Shown: in pieces, positions 35,301 to 45,500 of the stretch
Position numbering within the stretch: the stretch's first letter is position 1
Layout of the letters: every line of letters starts with the position of its first letter
Assembly: GCF_014839805.1 (NCBI RefSeq)
Contig: NC_051124.1
Location: 2,542,001-2,606,000, forward strand
DNA: 64,000 bases
Source: Manduca sexta
Taxonomy: Eukaryota; Arthropoda; Insecta; Lepidoptera; Sphingidae
Reading direction: 5' to 3'
Notes under the pieces: generated by a model
Databases searched by the model: none
Told to the model about the DNA's origin: nothing
Seen by the model: the letters and a program-made list of their open reading frames with translations, nothing else
Position numbers and translations under genes: made by a program

Positions 35301-37251
35301 GTAGATCCGGCCCTAGAAAGACACCATAAGGGAAGTCATCAGAAATATAATAACTACTTACCTACTGTATAACAGGGTCGTAGCTAGACTTGAATTTAAG
35401 GTAGGGCAGCTGTTATTACAAGCAGAGCGGAAATAAAAAATGTTACTAAATCTGATCTGCTCAATCGATTTTTGGTTTTCTTTACTCGTTAACGTGAGCA
35501 AAAAAAAAGCGGTTTTATACTTAGGTAATTCTTAAGGTAATATATTCAAATTATGACAAAATTCCCATAAATCTCAAAGGAGAGTTATTTCACCCATCAA
35601 TACGGATAACTCTTACTATGGGACCAACTTCCAAATCCTAAAATAAAAAAAACCGCTGCTCCATATCTTTCAGTAGTACTGTACAATTTTGTTAATTATT
35701 AAGGTCGGGCATTATTATTTTAAGGTAGGGCATTAGTATTTTAAGGTAGGGCATTGCCCCACAATGCCCCCCCCCCCCCCCTAGCTACGGCCCTGCTGTA
35801 TAAGTGTCTTATTTATAGTATTGTTTAGAAAATGATAACGTAATCTTTATTTACTCATAATGACAAATAATGAGTCGAAAGATTACCTACCTATACTCAA
35901 TTTATAACCAGATTTGAAAGGTCGGTGCAAACGTTGCTGAAAAGAATTTTCAATTTTCGGTGTTTCGTAAAGATTATGTGGAAATTCAATTTAAGATTGG
36001 GTTCCGTTCTGTACAAAAAATCGTATCTTAGCGTTAGAACTCATCTCGTTAAGATTCTAGACGAAATTTCATCCAGTACTATTTCAGCAAAAACTTTACA
36101 GTTAATGATAATCACAATTGTTTTACTTAGCAGTACCATACCATATCATCTATCTATATATATAAAAATGAATCCCTATTTCCCTTGGTCACGCCATCAC
36201 GCGTGAACGGCTGTACTGATTTCACTATTTTTTTTTTGTTGTGTTTGTTATTGTCAGGAGAAGGATCTTATGAAAGAAAAAATTAAGGAAGTTGAATGGA
36301 ACGTTAGGAAATTTAAGAAAAGTTAATTTCAGCGATTGAGAGAATGCGCGCTGCAAATTAATAGTTAAGACGGGACAACGTCTGTCGGGTCAGCTAGTTT
36401 ACGATATTTTTGTTTCTGAAATGTAGCATTGTCTTTCGATGTCAACGTCTCCAAATGTCATCGAAATGAATGATGGAGAATTCCACGTAACAAAACAAAT
36501 GCTTAAACACGAATACTACATAAAAATAAAACATTGTTATATTCGTATGTGACGGCATAAACAAACTAAAATTCTAAATATATCGTGTTACGGGTGGGTC
36601 AACACGTTTACAAAAACCAATAGTATAAAATTATGCAACAAGATGAATAGAACATTAACGAGAGCTTTCTTCCTGGAGCGGTGCCAGCGACGCGCCGGCC
36701 ACGCGTGCACATTTCCTACTTCACGGCACAATTATAAAATTCCCGCGCGATCGTTGTCGCAAATTAGTTATGGAGGCGACGAACCGGCGTAGACACGATG
36801 CAAATGCTGATAAAATAAAGACTGTATATTATTTTATAATCTGTAGTACAATAGTTAGCGCGGTGTCCGATAAACCTGTGAACGAAAAGTTTGAATCGTA
36901 AAAAAATCATGTTGATTTTATTATAGTTTTATTCTGAAGTATGAATATGCTAGCTATATAAATTTGGTACTAGTATGGATAAGTATTTCGTGGGTTCATT
37001 GAGATTCCATAGGCACATAAAACGGAATGAATAGAATTTTAAAAATAAAACATTGCTTTAGGCATCTATTTCAAAACTACATTCCTGATAGGTTGCAAAA
37101 TAAGTCTAATATTGTATTTATTTCATAGGACGACGACAGAAGAAGAGGCGGTCTCACATTGTCGAGGTACCAGGAGCTTTTCGCACAGTTCTTGGGCAAC
37201 ACCAACGAGAATTGTGAAGCGATACATCTGTTCGGACCTTTAGAGTTCTAA
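23254..37251 (+). CDS. SCP: Sarcoplasmic calcium-binding protein (EF-hand), 4 exons, complete
   Basis: Exons are 23254-23305, 28305-28471, 30334-30567 and 37129-37251; phases are 1, 0 and 0, giving 191 residues. This is the invertebrate SCP family of about 190-residue cytosolic Ca2+/Mg2+ buffers abundant in muscle, best known as crustacean allergens. Matching blocks are NRVEFVVRYLYDIDNNG at the N-terminus, IAQLADFDKDG, KYDDFP, and the ending GGLTLSRYQELF...HLFGPL. EF loops 1 (D18-D29), 2 (D70-E81) and 3 (D114-E125) have good ligands; the fourth (after residue 151, DDDRRRGG) lacks the pattern. The introns of 5.0, 1.9 and 6.6 kb are large, and the last holds nested transposons. The exon 2 donor (AAG|GTGCCA) is weak. 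Start context AAAAATGG is good. Confidence 0.93.
23306..28304 (+). other. SCP intron 1
   Basis: A 5-kb intron. It holds a GTCGAC-type dispersed repeat at about 26205-26400 and a small direct duplication (AGTAGGGYTTATTTGAAC, twice) near 28040-28077. A GC-richer block at about 25560-25745 has no coding frame and could be regulatory or an old repeat. No other gene was recognised; a minus-strand frame at 23564-23815 has no known domain. Confidence 0.55.
26205..26400. repeat. GTCGAC-type dispersed repeat, copy 4 (SCP intron 1)
   Basis: Core AATGTCAACTGACGAGAGAT ... CGACAGTCGACATAATTATG, followed by GATCCCGGAACGCGACATAC and GGTGGTCGCCACTC. Confidence 0.7.
28305..28471 (+). CDS. SCP: SCP exon 2 (EF-hand 1)
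   Basis: The acceptor is AATTTCAG|AC. It encodes EF loop 1 (DIDNNGYLDAHD) and the long helix to ADFDK. The donor is the poor site AAG|GTGCCA; without splicing the frame runs on to a stop near 28582. Confidence 0.9.
28472..30333 (+). other. SCP intron 2
   Basis: AT-rich, 1.9 kb. The first 110 bases extend the exon 2 frame but are best read as intron because exon 3 continues EF loop 2 exactly. No transposon ends recognised. Confidence 0.6.
30334..30567 (+). CDS. SCP: SCP exon 3 (EF-hands 2 and 3)
   Basis: The acceptor is ATTCCAG|GAC and the donor AAT|GTAAGT; 78 codons. It completes loop 2 (DGMITVDE) and carries loop 3 (DLNSDGIINIEE). Confidence 0.93.
31430..31528 (+). mobile_element. Palindromic MITE, left half (split by piggyBac-like insertion)
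   Basis: Starts CCGCCATTTTCAATAAACGA and contains CCCAATCGC and GACCAATGAGAAC. It continues at 34941-35028 after the 3.4-kb insert. Confidence 0.8.
31876..32207. mobile_element. Possible hAT-type MITE inside the piggyBac-like element
   Basis: Left end CAGGGTTTCGCAAACT and right end AGTTTACGAACACCTG are imperfect inverted repeats (about 13 of 16). A convincing 8-bp duplication was not found. Confidence 0.4.
33177..33783 (+). repeat. Direct duplication of ~300 bp
   Basis: Copies at about 33177-33483 and 33488-33783 share TCATGGAACTAGTTGTGCC, CTACCCCTTCTAGGATGATT and CACATAGTACATATATATAG with few differences, so it is fairly recent. It lies within the Harbinger-like remnant. Confidence 0.85.
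33957..34085 (-). mobile_element. Retroposon tail fragment
   Basis: CATTGCTGAACAAAGGCCTCC, reverse complement of the GGCCTATGTTCAGCAGTGG tail type, preceded by a decayed ATC run. Diverged. Confidence 0.5.
34941..35028 (+). mobile_element. Palindromic MITE, right half
   Basis: Ends GCGATCGTTTATTGAAAACG then GCTATTAGTC, the inverted partner of the left half at 31430. Confidence 0.8.
35373..35795. mobile_element. hAT-type MITE, copy 2
   Basis: Ends CAGGGTCGTAGCTAG and CTAGCTACGGCCCTG; 8-bp duplication CTGTATAA (35365-35372, 35796-35803). 423 bp. It is longer than copy 1 through internal repeats of TTTTAAGGTAGGGCATT and a C run. It is in SCP intron 3. Confidence 0.9.
36153..36397 (+). mobile_element. 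Short non-autonomous Helitron
   Basis: Begins TCTATATATATAAAAATGAA and ends GACGGGACAACGTCTGTCGG, GTCAGCTAG, inserted between A and T. No target duplication. 245 bp, in SCP intron 3. Confidence 0.8.
37129..37251 (+). CDS. SCP: SCP exon 4 (degenerate EF-hand 4, C-terminus)
   Basis: The acceptor is TTTCATAG|GAC; 40 codons and a TAA stop. It encodes GGLTLSRYQELFAQF and the family ending LFGPLEF. The loop is not a canonical Ca2+ site. Confidence 0.92.
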   Translation, partial: DDDRRRGGLTLSRYQELFAQFLGNTNENCEAIHLFGPLEF

Positions 37252-37719
37252 ATTTTGTAGCACGTAGTTATAACTAAACTCGAGGGACATGTAAAAAGGA
37301 TTAATATATTTAACATGATATAGTAAACTCTATATCGCTTGCCAGTGAGGCTAAAAGGATAGAAATTATTTAATGGAGGACCGTTTCGATGTTGTGTTAA
37401 AAAATCGTCTCCAGCAACAATATTAGAATCGTATTGTGTGCTATTTTACCTATACAGTGTATCCATAGCGGAACTTTTACATTTGGCTGTTTAGCGCGTA
37501 GTGCCTAGATGTAATAATTAAATTCGGAAGCTTTTAAAAATACCTGAGATTTCCATTGTGACTACTTTTACAGGCGCGTTTGCAAAGATTAGTGTTTTGA
37601 AAATCACTTATTGCAGAGTTTTTATAGTTTGAAATATTTGAAGCAGAGTAAGTATTAGCTTCATAACTCATAAATCTGCATTTTGTACTATTCTCATTGA
37701 ATATGCAAAATTATTACTT

Positions 37720-37900
37720 AATTACCCCCATTTTCAATTAACGAACCCAATCACTTTCAATCTATTGCGAAAATAGACCAATCAGAGCAAACCTTTTTTT
37801 TAACATGCTTACGGACGCCTTTTTTATAGGTTTATTTTGGGATCGGATAGAATATTAAGAATGGGGTCGTTTATTAAAAACAGCTGTTAGTTGTCTTCTG
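37720..37900. mobile_element. Palindromic CAATCGC-type MITE
   Basis: CCCATTTTCAATTAACGAAC ... GACCAATCAGAGC ... GGTTTATTTTGGGATC ... GGGGTCGTTTATTAAAAACA. It keeps TTAACATGCTTACGG, the intact version of the site used by the piggyBac-like insert at 31.5 kb. Confidence 0.75.
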
Positions 37901-39944
37901 TGTTTCATCGTATTCAATAATTGTGAATATTGTAAATATATCAATGCAAATGCTAAAAGTGTTACAATGGATGCAACATGTGATATTCAATAAAAGCTCT
38001 GGCACCGGGCGCGTGGAAACAATTTTTAAATAGATATTTATCAAAACATAATGCAGTAATGGCGCCCAAAATATGCATGTGGACTATGCGGTATGCCGTT
38101 CATAAATATTTACGATAATAACAGACTTTTATAAAACAATTACGTATTGTGGAATTTTTGAGAGGACTATCTACCGAGACAGGAAATTACCCACACAATT
38201 AAATTAATTAATGAAATAAAAATAGCAATGTCAATTTCAAAATCGCTGTAATACGGCGGTAAAATTATTCAAACCCTGCATCGCGCGAGTCTCCATAGAC
38301 CTATCATGATTTAAAAATAAGTCCCTTTACGTTTCATTTTACGCAAATTACTTTCCAAAAATAATACATTTAGAATAGACATTGTTCATGTATGTTCATT
38401 TTATGTATATATACTTATTAGTATTATTATAAAGATGTGTTATTTGTGTTATATTACTCATGTTGATATTGTTATTAAGGATTGTTATTATTTTTTATGT
38501 TGTCGAACTTCCAAGATATTATCAATATTACAAGATAAAATTAGCTGAAACAAACCAATAGTTTAGAATACTATGAAAATTATTGTAAATAATATTTTTA
38601 CCCACTTTATGAAATGCTAGAAAATAATGTCATTTTTTTACCTATTTTATGACATATAAAGTAATTTAGGTACCCATTTATTATTTAAGAAGCCAAATAA
38701 TTCATTGATTAATACAATAGAAACCATTCCGAAGAATATTATACCTGCATAAAAATATCTAAATACAAAAAGGAATAGTTTTGTTTAGAAATTGTCAAGA
38801 GAATTACCGAAAATTATATAAACCTGATTATTTATCCATTCGTATTATCATTATTAAAATTAGGATTACCTATAATTGACGGCGCCATTGCAGTTGTAAA
38901 AAAACATGGCGTCCGGGAGTTTGAATGACGACAGTAACAGCTTGAAATAAATTGAAATTACAGAGGAAGTATGGATTGTGTTCGTGTAACGAAGCTAGTC
39001 ATGATGTTATATTATTATAATTTTTCAAGAAAGAGCTTGTATATACTGGTCTTTTTGATAATAAACATGTTTATAAAAAATGGATTTTAATAACACCTTA
39101 ATTATAAAATTAAATTAGAATAAAACTCAGCACTGTTTTACAATTAGTTTATTAGAAACTCTAATACACGAAATATACAAACAACATTGAATGCTTTCGT
39201 TTATCTTTACATGCTATACATTACACGCATTGCAGTAATAAAATGACAATAAAATGTTATTTACAATAACAGTAACAAATTCAAACATTTAGTTTCTATT
39301 ACATAAAATATGTTCTAAATAATATCATTTCTCAAAATAATTACTTGAGGTCTTAAATGTTTATTTGTGTCTTTGGAACGAAGTAATACATGTATTTATT
39401 AATTCAATTTCACGCAATAATTCCATCACCAAGTACTTTTGAATTCCCAATAATTAATATAGAAATAAAAGCAACTGAATATAACGCAAAATAATATTTT
39501 TAATTACGAATAAATGTTTTGTTATTTCATGTTAATAATTCCATAATCAATCCCTATGACAAGTATGTTGTTATATACCTTAAACAGGCAAATATCCGTA
39601 CAAAACTTGCTGATATTAAATAACTACCATCTAGAAGATATAAGAGTATTACAATATAATAACCAGATATGTCCCGCACACGGCAGCTTTATTTCGCAAA
39701 GTTTTATGACACTCCTTTGCCTGTTACATCTTCGTTTGCAAATTACAGGTTAACGAATGAAGGGTTTACACAAACTAATTTTACAATCTAGATTCTAGAT
39801 AGATTAGTGGCAAATTAGCTAACACCTTAAAGTTTAGGATATCCACAAGTCAGTTTCAGAAATATGAATCAATATCTACTAATTTCTAAGCAATTCAGAG
39901 TATTCAAATTTAATTATGAATATGAATTCTGCATTTCTAACTGC

Positions 39945-40115
39945 TGTGGTTAATAAGCGATTCCGATCGCTTTCTTCAATCCATTTCAAAAATGGACCAA
40001 TCATAGCAAAGTATTTTTGACATGCGAACAAATGACGCATTTTGATTGGTTTATTTTCGGCATCAGATCGAACATTAAGATTGGGATTGTTTATTGTAAT
40101 CACGCTTGCAAAGTG
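39945..40115. mobile_element. Palindromic CAATCGC-type MITE
   Basis: AAGCGATTCCGATCGC ... GGACCAATCATAGC ... TTTGATTGGTTTATTTTCGG ... AAGATTGGGATTGTTTATTG. Confidence 0.75.
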
Positions 40116-42368
40116 CAGAAGGTGGTGCTATTTTGACTGCAACGCGACAATTCTGTTTTGAGGCAAGTATTGTGTGGATATAATGAAAGAAAAAAGAAAG
40201 ACATATTGGCATCATTTTAAACATGATCACGAGCATATACGTATTAATAAATTAATTTACTCATGGTCGCTGCTAATTTGACACTAATCATAAGTACTGC
40301 ACACTACGGGATATTACAGACAAGAAAATGTGAGTATGTACAAAAATCTTCGAAAAATAGTACCTAATGTGGAGATATTTCGAGCCTTACATTACAATGG
40401 TACTTGAAACTACCAGTGGAGATCTAAATTAAAATGTGATATCGGTACACAGTTGTTACCGTTTAGTCAGCAACGTATTCAATGAAAATTATTATTGATT
40501 TTTGTCTTCAATACTTTAGTATGATAACTCATGCGCAAAGAAATATCAAAGATAAAAATCATTAATGACATTAAATGTTAATTGACAAAACTTTGCACTA
40601 AGATCTAAACGAAAAGCTATCACAGAAACAAAACTACATCGGAAGATATTAATTTTCACTAGTTTTACGAACATGTAATATCAAAAAATGTATTTAATAT
40701 ATTTTAGGTCTCTCGACATCTATTACCTAGGTATTTAACTAACGTCGATACTAAAAACATTATCCTTCCATACTAAAAAGTCTCTGACCGCGTACAAAAT
40801 TTGGTCTCATCGTCGCAACGAACAATGCATATAGTGTACCATGCAACACGCAACTAGCAACAACAACTGTAACAAGAACGCACAGACACACGTACTTATC
40901 TCTCCTTAAATAATTAAAACCCAAATCTATTTTACTTATAAAGTTATCGATAAATTGCATTCCAACTCGAATATACAAACATTAAGGCCTGCTCAAGCCA
41001 AGAAATGTAGTCAACCCTATTATTATCCGCACAATTTAATTTATTATTCAATTTCTGGGGTTATAGACGTTTTTTAAAACAATAACCACTTTATCTTAGC
41101 GAGAAATTGACATTAAAAGGCACAGGCAAAATAATAGTTCAGCCTTGCCGAGTATTCAACTACACAATTTAATAAAAAGCTTGTGTAATGATCAAAATAC
41201 CAATATTCTTTAGTTTCTCATCATTTAAATGTATTTAAGCCATTATATTAATACTAACCGTACCATTCATAAACGATTTCATTTTCAAAGCAACAATTCT
41301 TTGCCTTATTTCAAATACCTACCTGACAGCTAGGTGGAAGTCTAATTTCACACAAATCTATTTGTAACATACCCGTTTTTATCCATCTATTAGCCTAGAT
41401 TCCAGAACACGCCAACACGGTGCGACATAGACCTTTCTTATCATTGCATTATTATGCGGTCATTTCAAACAATTTTCATAGTAATAAAGCCTTATAATAC
41501 CGAGTGGAAGTCTTCAAACCACTTATTTATGTCTAGTTACTTTAAAATCCCATTACCTAGTTTCATTCGTCGATATAAAAAACGCATCAAAAGCTTTAAG
41601 CTGGAAAGAACTATCATATTGTATGACGTCTTAAGAATTAAAGGTTTAATGTTTTAAATGTTATATATTATAATATAGAGAAATTTGAACATGCCTACTA
41701 TAGGCTGTTTATTAATTATATACAATTTGGATCATATTTATATGCTTTACCTTTCCAATGATACAACCTCATCTAAGTCAGAGGTAAAAGTCTTTGGTAA
41801 AAGTTGAAGAGTAAAAAATGTAAATTTACCCTTAGTCTTTTACATTTACTTCCGTGGCAATATATGAGGATTACTTACTTTCACTAAGTCACTTTACCAA
41901 TGTCCTTACCTAAGAAATTTGCTAAATCCGTCAAAACTAAGATTTACATTTGATTTTTTTATAAAGATATGTATTGTTTACAAAGGCGTTATATTAAGCA
42001 ATGGTAGGTGATGATCAGTCATTCTAACCCACATATTTGTCAAACCAAAGTGTCATAACAACCAATTATCTTGTATGCTTTCGATACTAACTACATTCCA
42101 TTAAAATTGGAAAATATATTAATATCTCTCACTAACGTTCTCTTAATGAAATCCTTATGTTTTAAGGTCTGGTAAGGGGTGAGACGCGCCTAATTACTTG
42201 AATGAGAACATGAGATAATGAGACATTTAGGTATAACTGTAATTTGAAAAATATCAAACGACACTCTTCACCAATTAATAACAGCGCCATCTATCGGCAA
42301 TTTCGAACTATGCGATGTGAAGGACCAATCAAATGTAAATCTCAGTTTCCGACTGCCAGCCGCGCTGG

Positions 42369-42502
42369 TCACATCTCCTCGGTGAAGCCGTTGATGAGAC
42401 CGCTGCCGGAGGGTCGGACCTCGCTCGCCGTCGAGTCTAGACTGCCGTAGGTGGGGCCGCGCCGCGACAACACACGCCAGCGTCCCCGGCGCCGGGTTAT
42501 GC
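42369..42502 (-). CDS. Terminal coding exon, probably the distal 3' exon of NPC1
   Basis: Minus strand: acceptor GTGTTTAG|GC, 134 nt, TGA at 42371-42369. The frame encodes a basic then polar tail, [20 protein letters not shown] ... [12 protein letters not shown] content is far above the surroundings, as in NPC1 exons. It needs one base from upstream, and the microexon ending at 46635 supplies it. Assignment to NPC1 is inference; it could be the last exon of an unseen gene. Confidence 0.55.
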
Positions 42503-45500
42503 CTAAACACAATCACAGCCTTACACAACACTGTCACTTACCATTGTGCCTACAACAAATGGGACTATCAACTACTCGACTGAAAATTTGAAGTATTTTG
42601 TCGATATTATCGCTTTGCACATTTATGTACAATTATCAAAGTATGGAAGAACACGGGCGTAGCCAGGTTTTAGCATTGGGGGGCTTAAAAAATAATAACT
42701 AAAATGTGCATTGGTTGACATTCATAGTCATTTGAAAAAAAAGTAATAACAGATCTGAGGTTATCAGTTTTAAAAAGTATAAAAGCAATCAATTGTTACT
42801 TGAACAAAATATTTGGTGGGGGTACCGGTTGAACTCTAACAACTCCTCGGCCCCCTCCCGACTACGCCCGTATGGAAGATACTAAGTGCATCTATAGTGC
42901 ATGCGAACAATCGCTCAACCTTCTACCGCAAATATCACGTATTCGGCTGGCCTGCTAGTCCAAAATATGAAATGAGAAATCAGCGAAATGAATACTTGAG
43001 CCATTGTCTATCGGTCCATTTTATACAATTTTAATGCCCAAGAAATTTATCCTAAAACACTGTTTTGATAAAAACTATATGTTTTATGAGATGAGCGATT
43101 GATCGAAAGCACCTGCATTGTGACTAAGTTTACTATGACGTTACAAATCTTTACATCAGGGATCTGACTCTTATTCCCATGCAAAGGAATAAATTACATA
43201 CATGCTTGGTCTGATTTACAAGGATTCATCGTTCATGATACATGCATTCAAATGTTGATTCCTCGTTATTAAATGTTGTTAGTGTGTACCTACCTAAATT
43301 ATTATTAAAAACTAACCTAAATCTCTTGAAATTCTATTTTTATATTAGTAGTTTACTTACTATACCAAATAGCCCAAATTCTTGAACGTTAATAACTCCA
43401 GACCTATCTTATTTTAATGCTATGAAAGTACATAAGAGTACATGCATTATTATATATGTTAATATATGATGATACTTATAAATGAATTGCATCGAACATT
43501 GTGCACCTATGAATCATGATTGTCGAGTGCTTGTGTTATCTATCAAAAGGTATTTCACTAGAATCCTGGAAACATATTGAACAGGGCTGTGTCTGAACTA
43601 CTTTAAAGTTACAGATAGCATATTATCACAATTCACAGAGGTATTATGAGTGCCTCCAAGTTATTGGACTAATTTTTTGGCACTGGCAATGCTTTACGTT
43701 TAGTAGTCAACTCGAAAAATAATGTGAAAAATTATTAAATTTCAGTCCAATTAATTTTAAATAAGGTTGGTAATAAAACACAATCTACACTGCCATAAAA
43801 AGAAACATGTGAGTTGTGCCTCAGTACTCAATACTAATGTCAGTTTATGTGCATTGCCTGCAAACAGCTCAAAACTATACACGGGATTTTAAAAAATATG
43901 ATCGCCCTTATACTAAATGACAGCCCTGTTTATTTAACATGCCCAGTATATAAGTTTGTTTATCTAAACGATATTGTGTAGTAACTTCCCGACTTTCATT
44001 GAGTCGACTACTGCTAAACCACCGTACAAACGATTTATCAAGATTTGTCTACAGTTTTTGGTATTAGTGCTCTACAATTTAATATTAATTCCTTATGGAA
44101 GGTAATATAAGGTATGCTCTTACGCCGTTTTTTTTTTTGATTATTTATGCTTTATTATTTTTTACAAACTTCTTTTTTTTGTATAGAAACTATAACTGAT
44201 TTATGATACGGTTATGTAGATTTATTTTTATTATAAATTTTACCATTTCTACCTGCAATATTTTGTATGATTGTATATCTGTTGACTACAATTGACGATG
44301 TAAGAAACAATATTTTAAAATATAAATGTAATACTTCACTAAATTAACGGAGGAGGTGCATTCGAAATGAGAGATCGAAGTTATTCATTTACTTGGGGCT
44401 TCATACCACTGCGTATTTCAGACGGCGCAATAGGTTCATAATATTTAAATCTCCGTAGTTCCAATTATAATTGGCCCTGCATTCTCAGAATTTGGAAAAC
44501 TGTCCAAAAGCAAATTTACAATAACACAATAATCTATTGTTTATTATGATTAGAGAAATTGGTCAACAAAGGTTTAAATTGCTGTTTTGTAAGAATAACA
44601 CTGGCTGATTGTTATACCCATTAGATATTCTACTTAAAAATAATAAAATAAATATTAACATGAAAAATATTACCGAGTTTAGTACGTATCATTCATTTAA
44701 CCCGGTTTTGTTAGCTATAGTTAAACCTGCATGATTGTAAATTCAAATTTATTTCGTAATGTAAAAGTTAATTACGTCGTTATTTGGCTTTACTTTAGCA
44801 TTATTCAATCTATTTTCAATGTTATGTATTTATATTATTTAAGTTTCTTTTTCTGTATAAATTATTGTAATAAACACAATTATAACCTATTAGATTAGAT
44901 ATTTATAACGTTCGTTTTCAATGAACAATCCCAATCTCGATCCTGAAAGTAAACCAATCAAAAGTAATTTGTACGCATGTCAAAATCCTTATTTCTGATT
45001 GGTCCATTCTCGCGACATCTATAGAAGCGATTGGGATCGTTTATATAAAAAGGCGTTAAGTTAAGAAGCTCCGCAAGAGCATACCACTTCCGTTCACAAG
45101 CTAAAATGCCGTAACCTAAATATAAATGGACCTAAATTGTATAATTATTTTTCTAATCTGCAATTTTTGTGTTAATAAGTGCATTGTATTGAAATAAAAA
45201 TTGTTCCTTACGTTGTTTTGATTCGGACTCAGAAGCTCCTTTCATGTGCAGATGGAAAGAAATGTCCGATTATTATTCGTTCATTGTACATTGGACCTTT
45301 ATTGCTAATGTTATGTGATGTGACATTTAATGTATATATATTTAAGGCAGTATCTGGTACTAATAAAAAAACTATTTTGGAAATATTACTATCATGATGT
45401 AATGATATAGTAACTATTTGAAGTGTAGGAAAATTTACTATATTTAAGAAATTATTACCATACCTCATATAACCATAAAATATAAGGTGTTAAAATACTT

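Larger units (their letters stand above)
37252..42368. other. Intergenic region between SCP and NPC1 3' ends
   Basis: AT-rich; two copies of the palindromic CAATCGC-type MITE (about 37720-37900 and 39945-40115). A plus-strand CAATAAA near 37985 could end SCP transcripts. No coding exon recognised. Confidence 0.5.

Noticed and set aside
42268..42537. 89-codon minus-strand ORF
   Set aside because: Alternative frame across the terminal exon at 42369-42502; the spliced frame has acceptor and phase support, while this one crosses the acceptor and lacks conserved features.
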